A program made the position numbers and the translations under genes. Positions 31,371 to 40,735 of a stretch of DNA of 64,000 nucleotides are shown here, in pieces. Under the pieces are notes generated by a model. It had not been told where the DNA came from, did not search any database, and was given only the letters and a program-made list of their open reading frames with translations. How positions within the stretch are numbered: position 1 is the first letter of the stretch; every line of letters starts with the position of its first letter. Source of the stretch: Imbricaverruca yamaguchii (taxonomy: Eukaryota > Arthropoda > Thecostraca > Neoverrucidae); the NCBI GenBank assembly GCA_034440575.1, contig JAOTOL010001006.1:141001-205000 (forward strand), written 5' to 3'.

Positions 31371-31704
31371 ACCCGTTGCGTTCGTTCCTGAGCTGGCCCA
31401 CCTGCCAAAGGAAGAGCTCTCGGAAGAGCTAACACCACAGGGAGTCTGCGAGGTCGCGCGCCTCGGGCGCCGCTCCGCCTCCTCCCCGAGCCCGCTGCTC
31501 AAATTGGGCTTCAGGTCGCTGGCCCCGGCCCATCCCCCGGCCCATCGCCACGCCGGGCACCTGCGGTACCTCTGCCGCCCCTGGACCACCGCGGCCCAAG
31601 TGCTGTGCATCCCGCCAGAAGTGTGGCCGCCATAGTGGAGTGTTCCGTGACCGCGCGAGCCCGTGTACGCCCGCTGCGCGGAGGCACCGCACGGCGCAGT
31701 ATGA

Positions 31705-32620
31705 CTTCTGTGATCCACACTGCGCAGTCTGCGCCGGGCCGCACTACGCCTCACACCCCGCCACCCAGTCTGCGCCGGGCCGCGCTACGCCTCACACCCC
31801 GCCACCCAGTCTGCGCCGGGCCGCGCTACGCCTCACACCCCGCCACCCAGTCTGCGCCGGGTCGCGCTACGCCTCACACCCCGCCACCCAGTCTGCGCCG
31901 GGCCGCACTACGCCTCACACCCCGCCACCCAGTCTGCGCCGGGCCGCACTACGCCTCACACCCCGCCACCCAGTCTGCGCCGGCTCGCACTACGCCTCAC
32001 ACCCCGCCACCCAGTCTGCGCCGGCTCGCACTACGCCTCACACCCCGCCACCCAGTCTGCGCCGGGCCGCACTACGCCTCACACCCCGCCACCCAGTCTG
32101 CGCCGGGCCGCACCCTACGCCTACACCCCGCCACCCAGTCTGCGCCGGGCCGCGCTACGCCTCACACCCCGCCACCCAGTCTGCGCCGGGCCGCACTACG
32201 CCTCACACCCCGCCACCCAGTCTGCGCCGGGCCGCGCTACGCCTCACACCCCGCCACCCAGTCTGGCCGGGCCGCACTACGCCTCACACCCCGCCACCCA
32301 GTCTGCGCCGGGCCGCGCTACGCCTCACACCCCGCCACCCAGTCTGCGCCGGGCCGCGCTACGCCTCACACCCGCCCACACCCCGCCACCCAGTCTGGCC
32401 GGCCGCGCTACGCCTCACACCCCGCCACCCAGTCTGCGCCGGGCCGCGCTACGCCTCACACCCCGCCACCCAGTCTGCGCCGGGCCGCACTACGCCTCAC
32501 ACCCCGCCACCCAGTCTGCGCCGGGCCGCACTACGCCTCACACCCCGCCACCCAGTCTGGCCGGCTCGCGCTACGCCTCACACCCCGCCACCCAGTCTGG
32601 CCGGCCGCACAGGAGCAGCA
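31705..32620 (+). repeat. 41-bp minisatellite, about 21 copies
   Basis: The unit is CGCCTCACACCCCGCCACCC then AGTCTGCGCCGGGCCGCGCTA, 41 bp. Variants include CACTA for CGCTA, a loss of GC (CTGGCCGG), and one longer unit near 32370. Because 41 is not divisible by three, the reading frame rotates every unit and two overlapping + frames of about 380-400 codons stay open. Both are products of the repeat. The flanks to about 32850 are Pro/Ala-rich open sequence of unknown nature. Confidence 0.9.
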
Positions 32621-32924
32621 GCGCCAGCGACCGACAGCCCCTCCAGCACCGCCCGCGACTCAGAGGCCGTCCTCTGTCTGGGACCGGCCCGGCCTCCAGC
32701 CCCTCTGGCCGACCCCCCGGCCGAGGAGGCTGCCCGTCCGCTGCTCCGCGTGACTAGGCACATCCAGCACACGTCGTCCCCTCCAACCCTCCACCTGCAC
32801 TCCTGCCCTGCCCCGCGTTCTGCTCCCCTCGCCGACGCCCACATCTGAAGTCTTGCTCCACTGGAGTACGAGGTCACCCGTATCCCATTGGGCAGAATTC
32901 AAAGACTATAGTTTTTTTTAATTG

Positions 32925-33140
32925 CCCTTGATAGCCGCCGTTCAGGAGACCCGATGGCGCGACAATCACCCGTGTAATTTTAACATCTTTGGCTACACCC
33001 TTCATATCCATAACACAAATTATACGCCACGTGACGTCTGGGTTTCCATATTTATATCGGATATTCTCCTCCATCACCCGACCAACATTGTCCATAACCT
33101 AAATTGTGTTGCTGTATGTGTCGAAATTGCACCAAAATAG
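32925..33140 (+). pseudogene. LINE endonuclease fragment
   Basis: One frame reads PLIAAVQETRWRDN, then NIFGYTLHI, then VWVSIFISDILL and NLNCVAVCVEI. This follows the N-terminal strands of APE-type LINE endonucleases, with the VQET glutamate and the GY turn. The usual GGV is changed to VWV. It stops at TAG at 33138 and abuts a (TA)n tract. No RT follows. It is a 5' scrap of a retroelement unlike the two LINEs at 6-11 and 36-39 kb. Confidence 0.65.
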
Positions 33141-33150
33141 CTCACTGTAC

Positions 33151-33155
<5 letters not shown>

Positions 33156-33211
<56 letters not shown>
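33156..33211 (+). repeat. (TA)n microsatellite
   Basis: About 28 TA dinucleotides, followed by CT-rich sequence. Confidence 0.95.
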
Positions 33212-33214
<3 letters not shown>

Positions 33215-33867
33215 TTCTCTCTCTCTCAAGATCAAGCATATAGTTACCCAGTACTCGAATTAATTGGCCAGTTAAAAATATTAAGCATGAATTAAATAAA
33301 AATCATACTGTACAAATATCTGGGGAGCTATGCATTAGCTAATATGATAATGATACCCTCTCCCCACTACAAGTCGAGTTGCAATCCTATTGCTCGAACA
33401 CTACTGGCATACGGTGGATGGGGGTCGGAAGGTTGGATTTGGCCCCTTTGACGTCAATGGTAGTCCCCTCCTCCCAGTGACGTATCAAGTGGAAGAAAAT
33501 GTCTGGACTTAGGGGAAGGGCGGTACCCCCTTCACTCCTCACCTCCCCTCCTTCGCCACCTATGGCGCATAAAGATGGAATTGGCAATCCTCATTCAGTC
33601 ACCAGACCTAGAAATCCCCAGCTGCTCGCTGCATTGAACGTCGTCGAAAAGCAAATAAAATTCATCCATTTCTTCTTGACCGGCACTGCTCTCCATCAAA
33701 ATTCACACAGCCTAGAACACGTGTCTTACTTCGCTATCGTTTGACCTAGTTTGTGATTAACAAACAAGGTACTTTGGATTTTATAGCTTTGTTAGTTCTT
33801 GATGTTAGTGAAATGCCAACTTCACAAATAATGATACAACAGGTGTATGAACACCGAATTCGATGTG
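33212..33867. other. No recognisable gene
   Basis: AT-rich, with short domain-free frames only. Confidence 0.45.
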
Positions 33868-33920
33868 TTATTAGGGGTTTATGGCGCATCAACTGCAGTG
33901 GTTATACAGCGCCCATCCGC
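33868..33920 (-). mobile_element. Hairpin mini-retroposon, copy 2, with 10-bp TSD
   Basis: Read on the minus strand: GGATGGGCGCTGTATAACC, then CAGTTGATGCGCC, then a short tail ATAAACCCCTAATAA. It is flanked by ATTCGATGTG at 33858-33867 and 33921-33930 (plus-strand reading). The start point and hairpin match copy 1. The tail is shorter and lacks the CCAACC repeat. Confidence 0.8.
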
Positions 33921-33930
33921 ATTCGATGTG

Positions 33931-35840
33931 ATTACACAGCTTGTGATTTAAGTGAAATTGGCCTCAGACCATCTGAAGCTCGATTGCAGCAAATAGTTAT
34001 TGCACATGTGAAACTGATATTGGCTGGGACATTCCCAGGGATCCCACCGCTGGGAACCCCGGGATCTGGACCCAACCTTTTTTTGTGGTTTTCGACCACT
34101 TCCTGAATGTGTGATGGTGGACCTCCGTCGCGGTGAGTGCCATCACGGGCTTGCAACGTGTACATCAAGTGGCCAAGATCTGCCTATCTGACCTGTCCTT
34201 GATGATTGTTACTCCGGAAAGGGCTGTACGGCTATTGCAATTTGCGTGGCATTGCGCATTGCAGACAGCAAACATGGTGTTTCATTCACTTCATGATAGT
34301 GTTTGAACGATCATTTTAAATGCGGTTTTGGTTACCATTTGCTGAATAAAATGCTATCTCTATAGCAAAAGCCGCAAGAGACATTGGTACGGTGAAGAAC
34401 TCCAACACGCAAAGGTCCAAATGCATGAGACCCGCGAAGTGTTCTACAATTTTATGGTCGCGGAAACACGTTGTTTTGTCTCTACCACGGGTATGTGAGG
34501 GGTTCGGCTGGTTTTGTCGGCACGAGACGGGAACATGGGAGCATGGCAGGGGCAGCGGCTGAGCTTGTGAATAGCGGAATTGAACATTTTGACATGTTGC
34601 CGAATCTCGAGATGTTTATGTTGCATAATGTGCGGGAGAGGGACGGTAGATGGCGGGGATCGTGACAAGACAGTCACCGTTTTGTCCCTTTAGCTTGAAA
34701 ATCGTCCTGCACTCTTGGAGTTTAATCCCACGTGGGAACTGAAGGGGGCGACTGCATTGGAAATGTGTAATTATTGGTACCTAATCTTCATTGGTGGAAC
34801 TGATGAAATATAATTATTGCAAACCATCAACAATGGCATTGATCATATCGAAACTTTCATCTGGCTCATCAAAGTTCGGCTAAATTTCAAGTTACCTGAT
34901 TGAGCCCTGTGCAGATATTCGGTCTGTGTCCAGTTTCCGCCACACACAGGTGGCGGCACCAAGCGCCGGCGGCGAACAACTATCGCCGCCCGCCCTGCCA
35001 CCTGGTGGTAAGCGCCGACCAAGTACGATCACTAGACATGGACCTCAGTCTTTGGGAGTTATACATTTTAGCATTGCATATCCGTCCTGATTTATCGAGG
35101 AGAACTCAATCCCCATTACTGAAAATATCAAACCCCAATGAGGCCTTGATAGCCTCCCCACAATACTCCCCAAGATCATGGTAAAATGATTCGAAAGGTA
35201 TCAACAAAAATGAAGCTAAGAAAGGAACCAAAAATGCTCATCCTTTGGGCTATTCCAGGACAAATCACGGAGGTACACCGTAAATTGTTCACTGCACCCC
35301 CGTCAGTTTTTATGAGAAGAAAGAAGCTATCTGAAACTCAAATAACGATTATGAAATTTCGGCGTCGTTCAGAATGTTCTATGGTTTGTCTCCTTTTAAT
35401 GGTAGCAATTCGCTCTTCGCTATACGTACATATATACATGTGTGTTGTTTGGTATTTGATTTACTTTTTCGCTCAATGTTGGCTTTGCCTCGTCTCCTCC
35501 CCCCCCCTACAATATTTTTTTAATGAACATCGGCGTATTTATATGCATGCATATCTATGTGTGTATGAAGGTGTATTTATGTAGGTATGTATGTATGAAT
35601 GAAGGAAAGGGAATTGCTGCCAGTACAACGATATAGACGTATATACGCGAACTTCCCACACGACATCAATATTTTAGAATCGTTATTTGAGCCATAGATA
35701 GCTTCCTTTCACTTTATCCAAATTTAATGTGAGTGGTTAACAATGCACGTTCACCTCTGTGAGTTTTCCTGGAATAGCCCAAAAATAAAACTTATACAAA
35801 AACTTCCCAAAAAAAATAAAACTACCCTGTCTAGAACGGT
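33931..35840. other. No recognisable gene
   Basis: No domain-bearing frames. A few short repeated TATGTATG/TATATAC tracts occur near 35420-35600. Confidence 0.45.
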
Positions 35841-35989
35841 GACGTTCCAATCCAGTGGAGCAATTGCCTTGCCCAAAGGGGAGTACGTCCTATGCAGAGG
35901 TCATAATGGTGACTGTTGTCCACTGGGATGCCCACTGCTGGCTAGCCCACAGAACTTTGTCCAAAGAGACATCTGTCTATAGTCCTAAG

Positions 35990-36330
35990 AGGGGTGTTCG
36001 TCTCGTCCAGAGAAACGGTCGTTTTGTCCAGGGTGGCACTTTCTGTGACCAGGGAGGCGCTTCTCGTGTCCAGAGAGACGGATGCCAAGGAACGCTTGCT
36101 GGAGTACAGGGAACGCCTGACTTTCCCGGAGTGGCGCTTACCTTGTCCGGATGGGTGCATGCCTTGTCCAGAGGGGCGACAGTTTTGGCAAAGAGACGAT
36201 TCTATCCTCCAGAGGAGGCGGCTTTGTGGGCCAAAGGAGCGCCTTCCTCTCCCAGATTGGTGCCTGTCTTAACGAAAAGGGGCGCTTGTCTTGTTCAGAG
36301 TGACGCCTGTCTCATATAGATGGGCATACG
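35990..36330 (+). repeat. Degenerate ~21-bp minisatellite
   Basis: Phrases GGAGGCGCTTCTCGTGTCCAG, GTGGCGCTTACCTTGTCCGG and GGGGCGCTTGTCTTGTTCAG recur at 20-22-bp spacing with strong divergence. Open frames on both strands are shadows of the repeat. Confidence 0.65.
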
Positions 36331-36424
36331 CCGTGTACGGAGAGACAATATTTGAGAATATTTGACAATACTTGTTTTGCGACGAAGCCCATCGCCCCCC
36401 GATGTGCGTCTAAGGTCAAGATAT

Positions 36425-37330
36425 TGACATTGGGAATGCTACATTGGGTGAGGATAGTGAGATGGTTGAGGAGCTGAGCAAGCAGTTTAAATCAGTGTTT
36501 ACATTAGAAGATATGATTAATCTGCCGACCGTACACCATAGTTCAGTGACATGTGATCTGATAAATAATGTTGATTTCATTGATAGTGATGTTGTTTACA
36601 ATCATATCAGGAAAATAAAGCCAAACAAGGCAGCAGGACCTGATGGAATTTATGCTCGGGTATTGTGGGAAGCTGAAAAGGAACTGGCATTTCCACATAG
36701 TATAATATTTTGTAGATCAGTTTCACAAAATGAAAGTCCAACCGATTGGAAAAGGGCAAATGTAGTTCATATTTTCGAGAAAGGAGAAAGAGGGAAAGTT
36801 GAAAACTTTAGGCCAGTAAGTCTTACATCCCTAGTCTGCAAGGTACTGGAATCAATTATGAAGGATATAATAGTTAGTTATCTGGAAGGAAAAAAATTGA
36901 CTCAAGATACTCAACATGGGTTTAGGAAAGGACGGTCGTGTCTCACAAATCTCTTGGACTTTTTTAACTTCGCCACAGAACAATTTGATCAGGGAAATCA
37001 GGTTGATGTAGCATATCTTGACTTTAGTAAGGCCTTTGACAAGGTACCCCATAAACGGTTAATGATACAGCTTCAGACCCATGGTATTGCAGGTAGCATC
37101 TTTAAATGGATATAGTTGTGGCTTTCAGATAGACAGCAAAGAGTGATGCTAAATGGTACAAAGTCATCATGGCAAAATGTTCTTAGTAGAGTCACCCAGG
37201 GGTCAGTACGTGGGCCACTACTGTTCACTATATTTGGAAATAACGTTGAAAGTGGCTAAGCAGTAAAGATTTTAAATTTGCGGATGATTTGAAGGTCGTT
37301 AGGCCAATAACAGGTCAAACGGATTACATT
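36425..37330 (+). pseudogene. CR1-like LINE reverse transcriptase, 5' part (interrupted)
   Basis: The RT domain of a CR1-group non-LTR retrotransposon, 5'-truncated at about 36425. Landmarks are IRKIKPNKAAGPDGI (finger start), WKRANVVHIFEKGE, NFRPVSLTSLVCKVLE, DTQHGFRKGRSCLTNLLDFF, VAYLDFSKAFDKVPH (motif A) and VTQGSVRGPLLFTIF (motif B). A stop at 37113-37115 and a one-base frameshift near 37255 (NVESG, then LSSKDFKFADD) show it is dead, although the FADD box itself is intact. The frame then passes into the Penelope-like element near 37320. The LINE C-terminus resumes at about 39410. Confidence 0.85.
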
Positions 37331-39016
37331 GAAAAGGCCAGGACAATAACGGACGATTATCAGAGCATTCCTTCCCAGCCAAACCCTACCAAACGTCTCG
37401 AAATCGAAACGTGTACTATTATCAAGGAAACTTTATCAGGAAAGTTACATAAAGACACAGTTTTATCTCTCCTCCCTCATTCCAGCCGCACAGCAGAATT
37501 ATACGGGCTCTCAAAAAACCACAAACTAGGGGTTCCACTGCGCCCCATAGTGTCGGCGAGTGGTGACCCCCTAGACAAGCTATCTTGGTTCTTGAGCATG
37601 ATTCTTGTCCAGATACTAGCGTTGGTTCCCGCCCATCTGACAAACACGGAGTCGTACCTACAGAGGGTGAAAGAAGCGTTTCCTACCAAACTTCCGGAGG
37701 GCAGTATCGTTTTCACCATGGACGTCACAAATTTATATGGCAGTATTCCGATAAACGAGGGAATAGATGCTGTAATTCGCCTAATTGAGGACAATCTGGA
37801 CGATATCTGTCTCTTCGAGATTGGGGTACAGGACTGTGTGAAATTGCTAACACATATTTTCAGCAATGACCTCATACGTTTCGGTAACTCCATGTACAAG
37901 CAAACGAAAGGAGTGGCTATGGGCAACCGATGTGCACCTCCTTTAGCAATTGCTTTTATGCACCGCCTTGAGTCGAGCTTCCTAGCGTCGTATTATTTGA
38001 AGCCAGCTCTCTACATGAGGTATATAGACGACATTTTTGGTGTTTGGACACATGGCTTGGCCTCTCTGCTCGACTTCTTTGCAGAAATTAACCAACAACA
38101 TTCCAGCATCAAGTTCACCTTAGAACACACTGCTCATACCACTTCGATTCCTTTCCTTGATACGTTGTTTGTAGTTCAGGCTGATGGTAGCTACACCACC
38201 GAACCGTACTTTAAACCAATGGCAGCCCCCATCATCTTGCACTATGATTCGGCCCATCCGATGGCCACTAAAAAGGCCATGTTAACATCCCAAATGAGGA
38301 GAGCAGCACGAGTCTCCTCCGATACTATTTCGTGCGAGCGCAGCCTTGCGAAGATGACAACCCTTTTCCTGGAAAACGGATGCCCAGCACATCGGGTACA
38401 CTCCGCCGCTCGTGCTGTCCACCCTCACAACAGGAGTAGGATAAGTGGGCAACGTCGGCATCGAGCATGTAGCAATCCCAACTACGTCTACATGAGACTT
38501 CCTTTTGTTGATGACCAACTATGTCGACAGGTAAATGCAGCTATCCGTTCGTCTCATTTAAATCATGTTAGGGTAGCCTGGACTAGCGGACCTACACTGA
38601 AATCTTACCTGGTCCACTCAGCCCTGGAATTGTCGCCATGCCCTGCTGGTAGACGAACATGCCACACCTGTAGTAACGGGTTCAAAGGTAGATGGACGCG
38701 GAAAAACGTAGTTTATAAAATAACGTGCAACCGCTGTCTTGAAATATCTTATTTCGGAGAAACCAAGCGTGGCATCAGGGATAGGTACAATGAGCACTTG
38801 GGAGATGCCAGACTTCGGAGAGAATACACACCTTTAGGCGAACACATGATCGGCAAACATTCTAACATGGAACACAGCGACACTAACGCAAACTTCAAAG
38901 TAGAAATTCTAGCAGCAGCCAGGGACAACGCTGATCTGAAGGTCCTCGAATCTCTACCCATACGTAATCTACGGCCGCAACTAAACACGCAAACGACGTC
39001 TTGGTATATCACATAA
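37289..39016 (+). CDS. Penelope-like element: reverse transcriptase plus GIY-YIG endonuclease
   Basis: An intact 575-codon frame. Its first residues (KVVRPITGQ) are LINE-derived and the rest is Penelope-type. RT landmarks are LYGLSKNHKLGVPLRPIVSA, FTMDVTNLYGSIPINEG (motif A Asp), KGVAMGNRCAPP and the catalytic YIDD at 38021-38032, then FLDTLF. A Cys pair (CHTC, with nearby CPAG) precedes the GIY-YIG nuclease: VVYKITC (GIY strand), SYFGETKRGIRDRYNEH (YIG strand with Arg and Glu) and later HMIGKHS. Known for the family: RT is related to telomerase, and the nuclease starts target-primed insertion. Family proteins usually have more N-terminal residues, so this copy is 5'-truncated. All core catalytic motifs survive, so it is young or was recently active. 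Confidence 0.85.
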   Translation: MKVVRPITGQTDYIEKARTITDDYQSIPSQPNPTKRLEIETCTIIKETLSGKLHKDTVLSLLPHSSRTAELYGLSKNHKLGVPLRPIVSASGDPLDKLSWFLSMILVQILALVPAHLTNTESYLQRVKEAFPTKLPEGSIVFTMDVTNLYGSIPINEGIDAVIRLIEDNLDDICLFEIGVQDCVKLLTHIFSNDLIRFGNSMYKQTKGVAMGNRCAPPLAIAFMHRLESSFLASYYLKPALYMRYIDDIFGVWTHGLASLLDFFAEINQQHSSIKFTLEHTAHTTSIPFLDTLFVVQADGSYTTEPYFKPMAAPIILHYDSAHPMATKKAMLTSQMRRAARVSSDTISCERSLAKMTTLFLENGCPAHRVHSAARAVHPHNRSRISGQRRHRACSNPNYVYMRLPFVDDQLCRQVNAAIRSSHLNHVRVAWTSGPTLKSYLVHSALELSPCPAGRRTCHTCSNGFKGRWTRKNVVYKITCNRCLEISYFGETKRGIRDRYNEHLGDARLRREYTPLGEHMIGKHSNMEHSDTNANFKVEILAAARDNADLKVLESLPIRNLRPQLNTQTTSWYIT

Positions 39017-39409
39017 AATTACATAAACATAAGTTATATTTTATGTATTACGCGTTACATTCGATATATGTCTATATATGTGCGTACATGTATGTGTCGA
39101 TATGTATATGGACCATCGGCCCGGGCTTCCTCAGAGGATTCTATCTTGACCTAGTTGATTTCTGGTTTGGAGTTTCTTGAAGTGTCTGCAGCAATGAGGA
39201 TGCTTTTCTGTGATTCACGTGTATTTTTGCACGCTCTTTTCCGGCGTTATTTCAATTATATATAGTAGTTTTGTTTTTTTGTATAATGTTTTAAGAATTG
39301 TTAACCCTGCCATTTTTTATATCACTCCTGATGATGGCCCCTGGCCGAAACGTTGAGTAATATAGCATAATCCCTAACGCTACTTTTGATGTTGAGTAAA
39401 CTCAGCACC
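39017..39409 (+). mobile_element. Penelope-like element 3' non-coding region
   Basis: About 390 bp between the PLE stop and the resumed LINE, mostly AT-rich. It ends with a hammerhead-like motif (39318-39364) and a GTTGAGTAAACTCAGCACC stretch. The phrase TGGTATAT just before the PLE stop (about 39001) recurs at about 39413, at or near the return to LINE sequence. Confidence 0.55.
39318..39364 (+). ncRNA. Hammerhead-ribozyme-like motif at the PLE 3' end
   Basis: In order: TATATCACTC, the core CTGATGA, T, a stem GGCC-CCT-GGCC, the core GAAA, CGTT, then GAGTAATATA. The two outer blocks pair (9 of 10 positions) as stem I. Both conserved core blocks are present, and the very short stem III (ACGT) is what is known for hammerheads in Penelope-like elements. 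One extra T (39335) between CTGATGA and stem II is unusual and may weaken or abolish cleavage. Seen directly: the pairing and core. Inferred: function. Confidence 0.6.
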
Positions 39410-39723
39410 TCCTGGTATATTGAGGGTCGTACATTTCGTCTCACGCAATGTTTAAATTTGTCCATGGTCTTGAGAGGGGAAATCTTGGGGAAATGTTTGA
39501 ATTTAACAGAAATGATGCCATTAGAGGTCAAAAATTCAAAATTAGAGTTAACTACAGCAGAACAAGGTTAAGGCAGACTTTCTTCACCAACAGGGTAGTA
39601 GAACACTGGAACCAGCCACCAGAAAACATTGCTAGTAGCAGCACATTGAACATCTTTAAAAGCAGCATAGACAATCATTATAAGAATAGAGGGCTTGCTT
39701 TTCAGTATCACAGCGAGGGCTGA
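39410..39723 (+). pseudogene. CR1-like LINE, C-terminal part (after the PLE)
   Basis: The frame reads FKFVHGLERGNLGEMFEF, then RTRLRQTFFTNRVVEHWN and NIFKSSIDNHYKNRG, ending at TGA. This is the usual C-terminus of CR1/L2-group ORF2 (an FxxRVVxxWN phrase, then FKxxxD). The roughly 100 residues that should follow the FADD box are absent between the two LINE parts, so the PLE insertion came with, or was followed by, a deletion. Confidence 0.75.
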
Positions 39724-40375
39724 TCGACAGATTTGGTGGGCAACTGGTTCAGTGCACATAGTGCGACCAAGAAGGGCCCTTGTGGCTCGTAGTTGTACTA
39801 GCCTTTATGTCTTTATGCTAGCGCGCGGGTCATTTATTTCACGTACCTAATGTCGATGAAATGTCAGCCGACGTAGCTCTAAGTACCTATGTAGGTCACC
39901 GCAGGCATTTGCCTCGTCCGCCACTCGGCCATTTGCGATAAAAGGTTGGATGTGGAGTCACGGCATGCGTGGCCGCTGCCACGTCCACTGGCTTAAGTTA
40001 ATGTGAGTAAGACAGGAATGCTAACGGAGAGGTGGCACGGTACGTGCCTTCGGCTGGTGCATGGGTCTACTTCCTGCAGGTAAGGACAATTATGGCGAAG
40101 TTGAAGTCAGTAGGAATGCCAGCGAGGAGGCAGAAGTCAAGGTGAATGTGCATACCCACGGCTGATGGTCTTAGAATAATGTTTATTTTTCTTGCTTCAT
40201 CGATCCTTTTTTCGACCCTGCAAATGAATTAAAGCTGATTCCCCCAATCAGCTGTGCCAAAGCCGACCTTAGACGCAGTATCCAACGTGGTCTGGTTCCC
40301 TGCATGTTCAATTCCCACTTGACTGTTATTGTCCCCGAGGTTTTGCAGGCAGGGGAGTTGCTGCAGAATGTAATT

Positions 40376-40377
<2 letters not shown>
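39724..40377. other. No recognisable gene
   Basis: No domain or repeat is recognised before the GT tract. Confidence 0.45.
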
Positions 40378-40474
<97 letters not shown>

Positions 40475-40735
40475 ACTTGCAATTCGTGTACACTGAGGCC
40501 ATTTTCTCCTTACACACCTGTCAACCGAGGACATGAACTGCATCCTGAGGACATTTTATGTCCTCGGTTTTAACCTTCTTCTGCAACATTGTCAGATGCT
40601 TGCCAGTCCCCTGACGGGTTTTCGAGACATCCTCGGTTTTCATCATACATGTCACCGTGTGTCCAACAGGTGTGCATATTTGTACTGTGTAGATAAAGCG
40701 TGAGCAAGCCGAAATATTTAGTGACGTCTGAATTC
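40378..40735 (+). repeat. (GT)n-headed dispersed repeat, copy 1
   Basis: A 95-bp (GT)n tract is followed by about 260 bp that match the copy at 51388-51803: GTGCACTTG, CTGAGGCCATTTTCT, ACACACCTGTCAACCGAGGAC, a hairpin, CCTCGGTTTT twice, CAGATGCTTGCCAGT and GTGAGCAAGCCGAAA. Upstream sequences differ, so the GT tract marks the left edge. No coding frame is shared. The hairpin is at 40547-40565. Confidence 0.8.

Noticed and set aside
31605..32848. Two Pro/Arg-rich proteins of about 390 residues
   Set aside because: They come entirely from the 41-bp minisatellite, whose unit lacks stops in every frame.
39318..39364. A fully functional hammerhead ribozyme
   Set aside because: An extra T breaks the usual junction between CTGATGA and stem II. 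Only a hammerhead-like motif is claimed.
40229..40543. Minus-strand frames rich in TH dipeptides
   Set aside because: Shadow of the (GT)n microsatellite.
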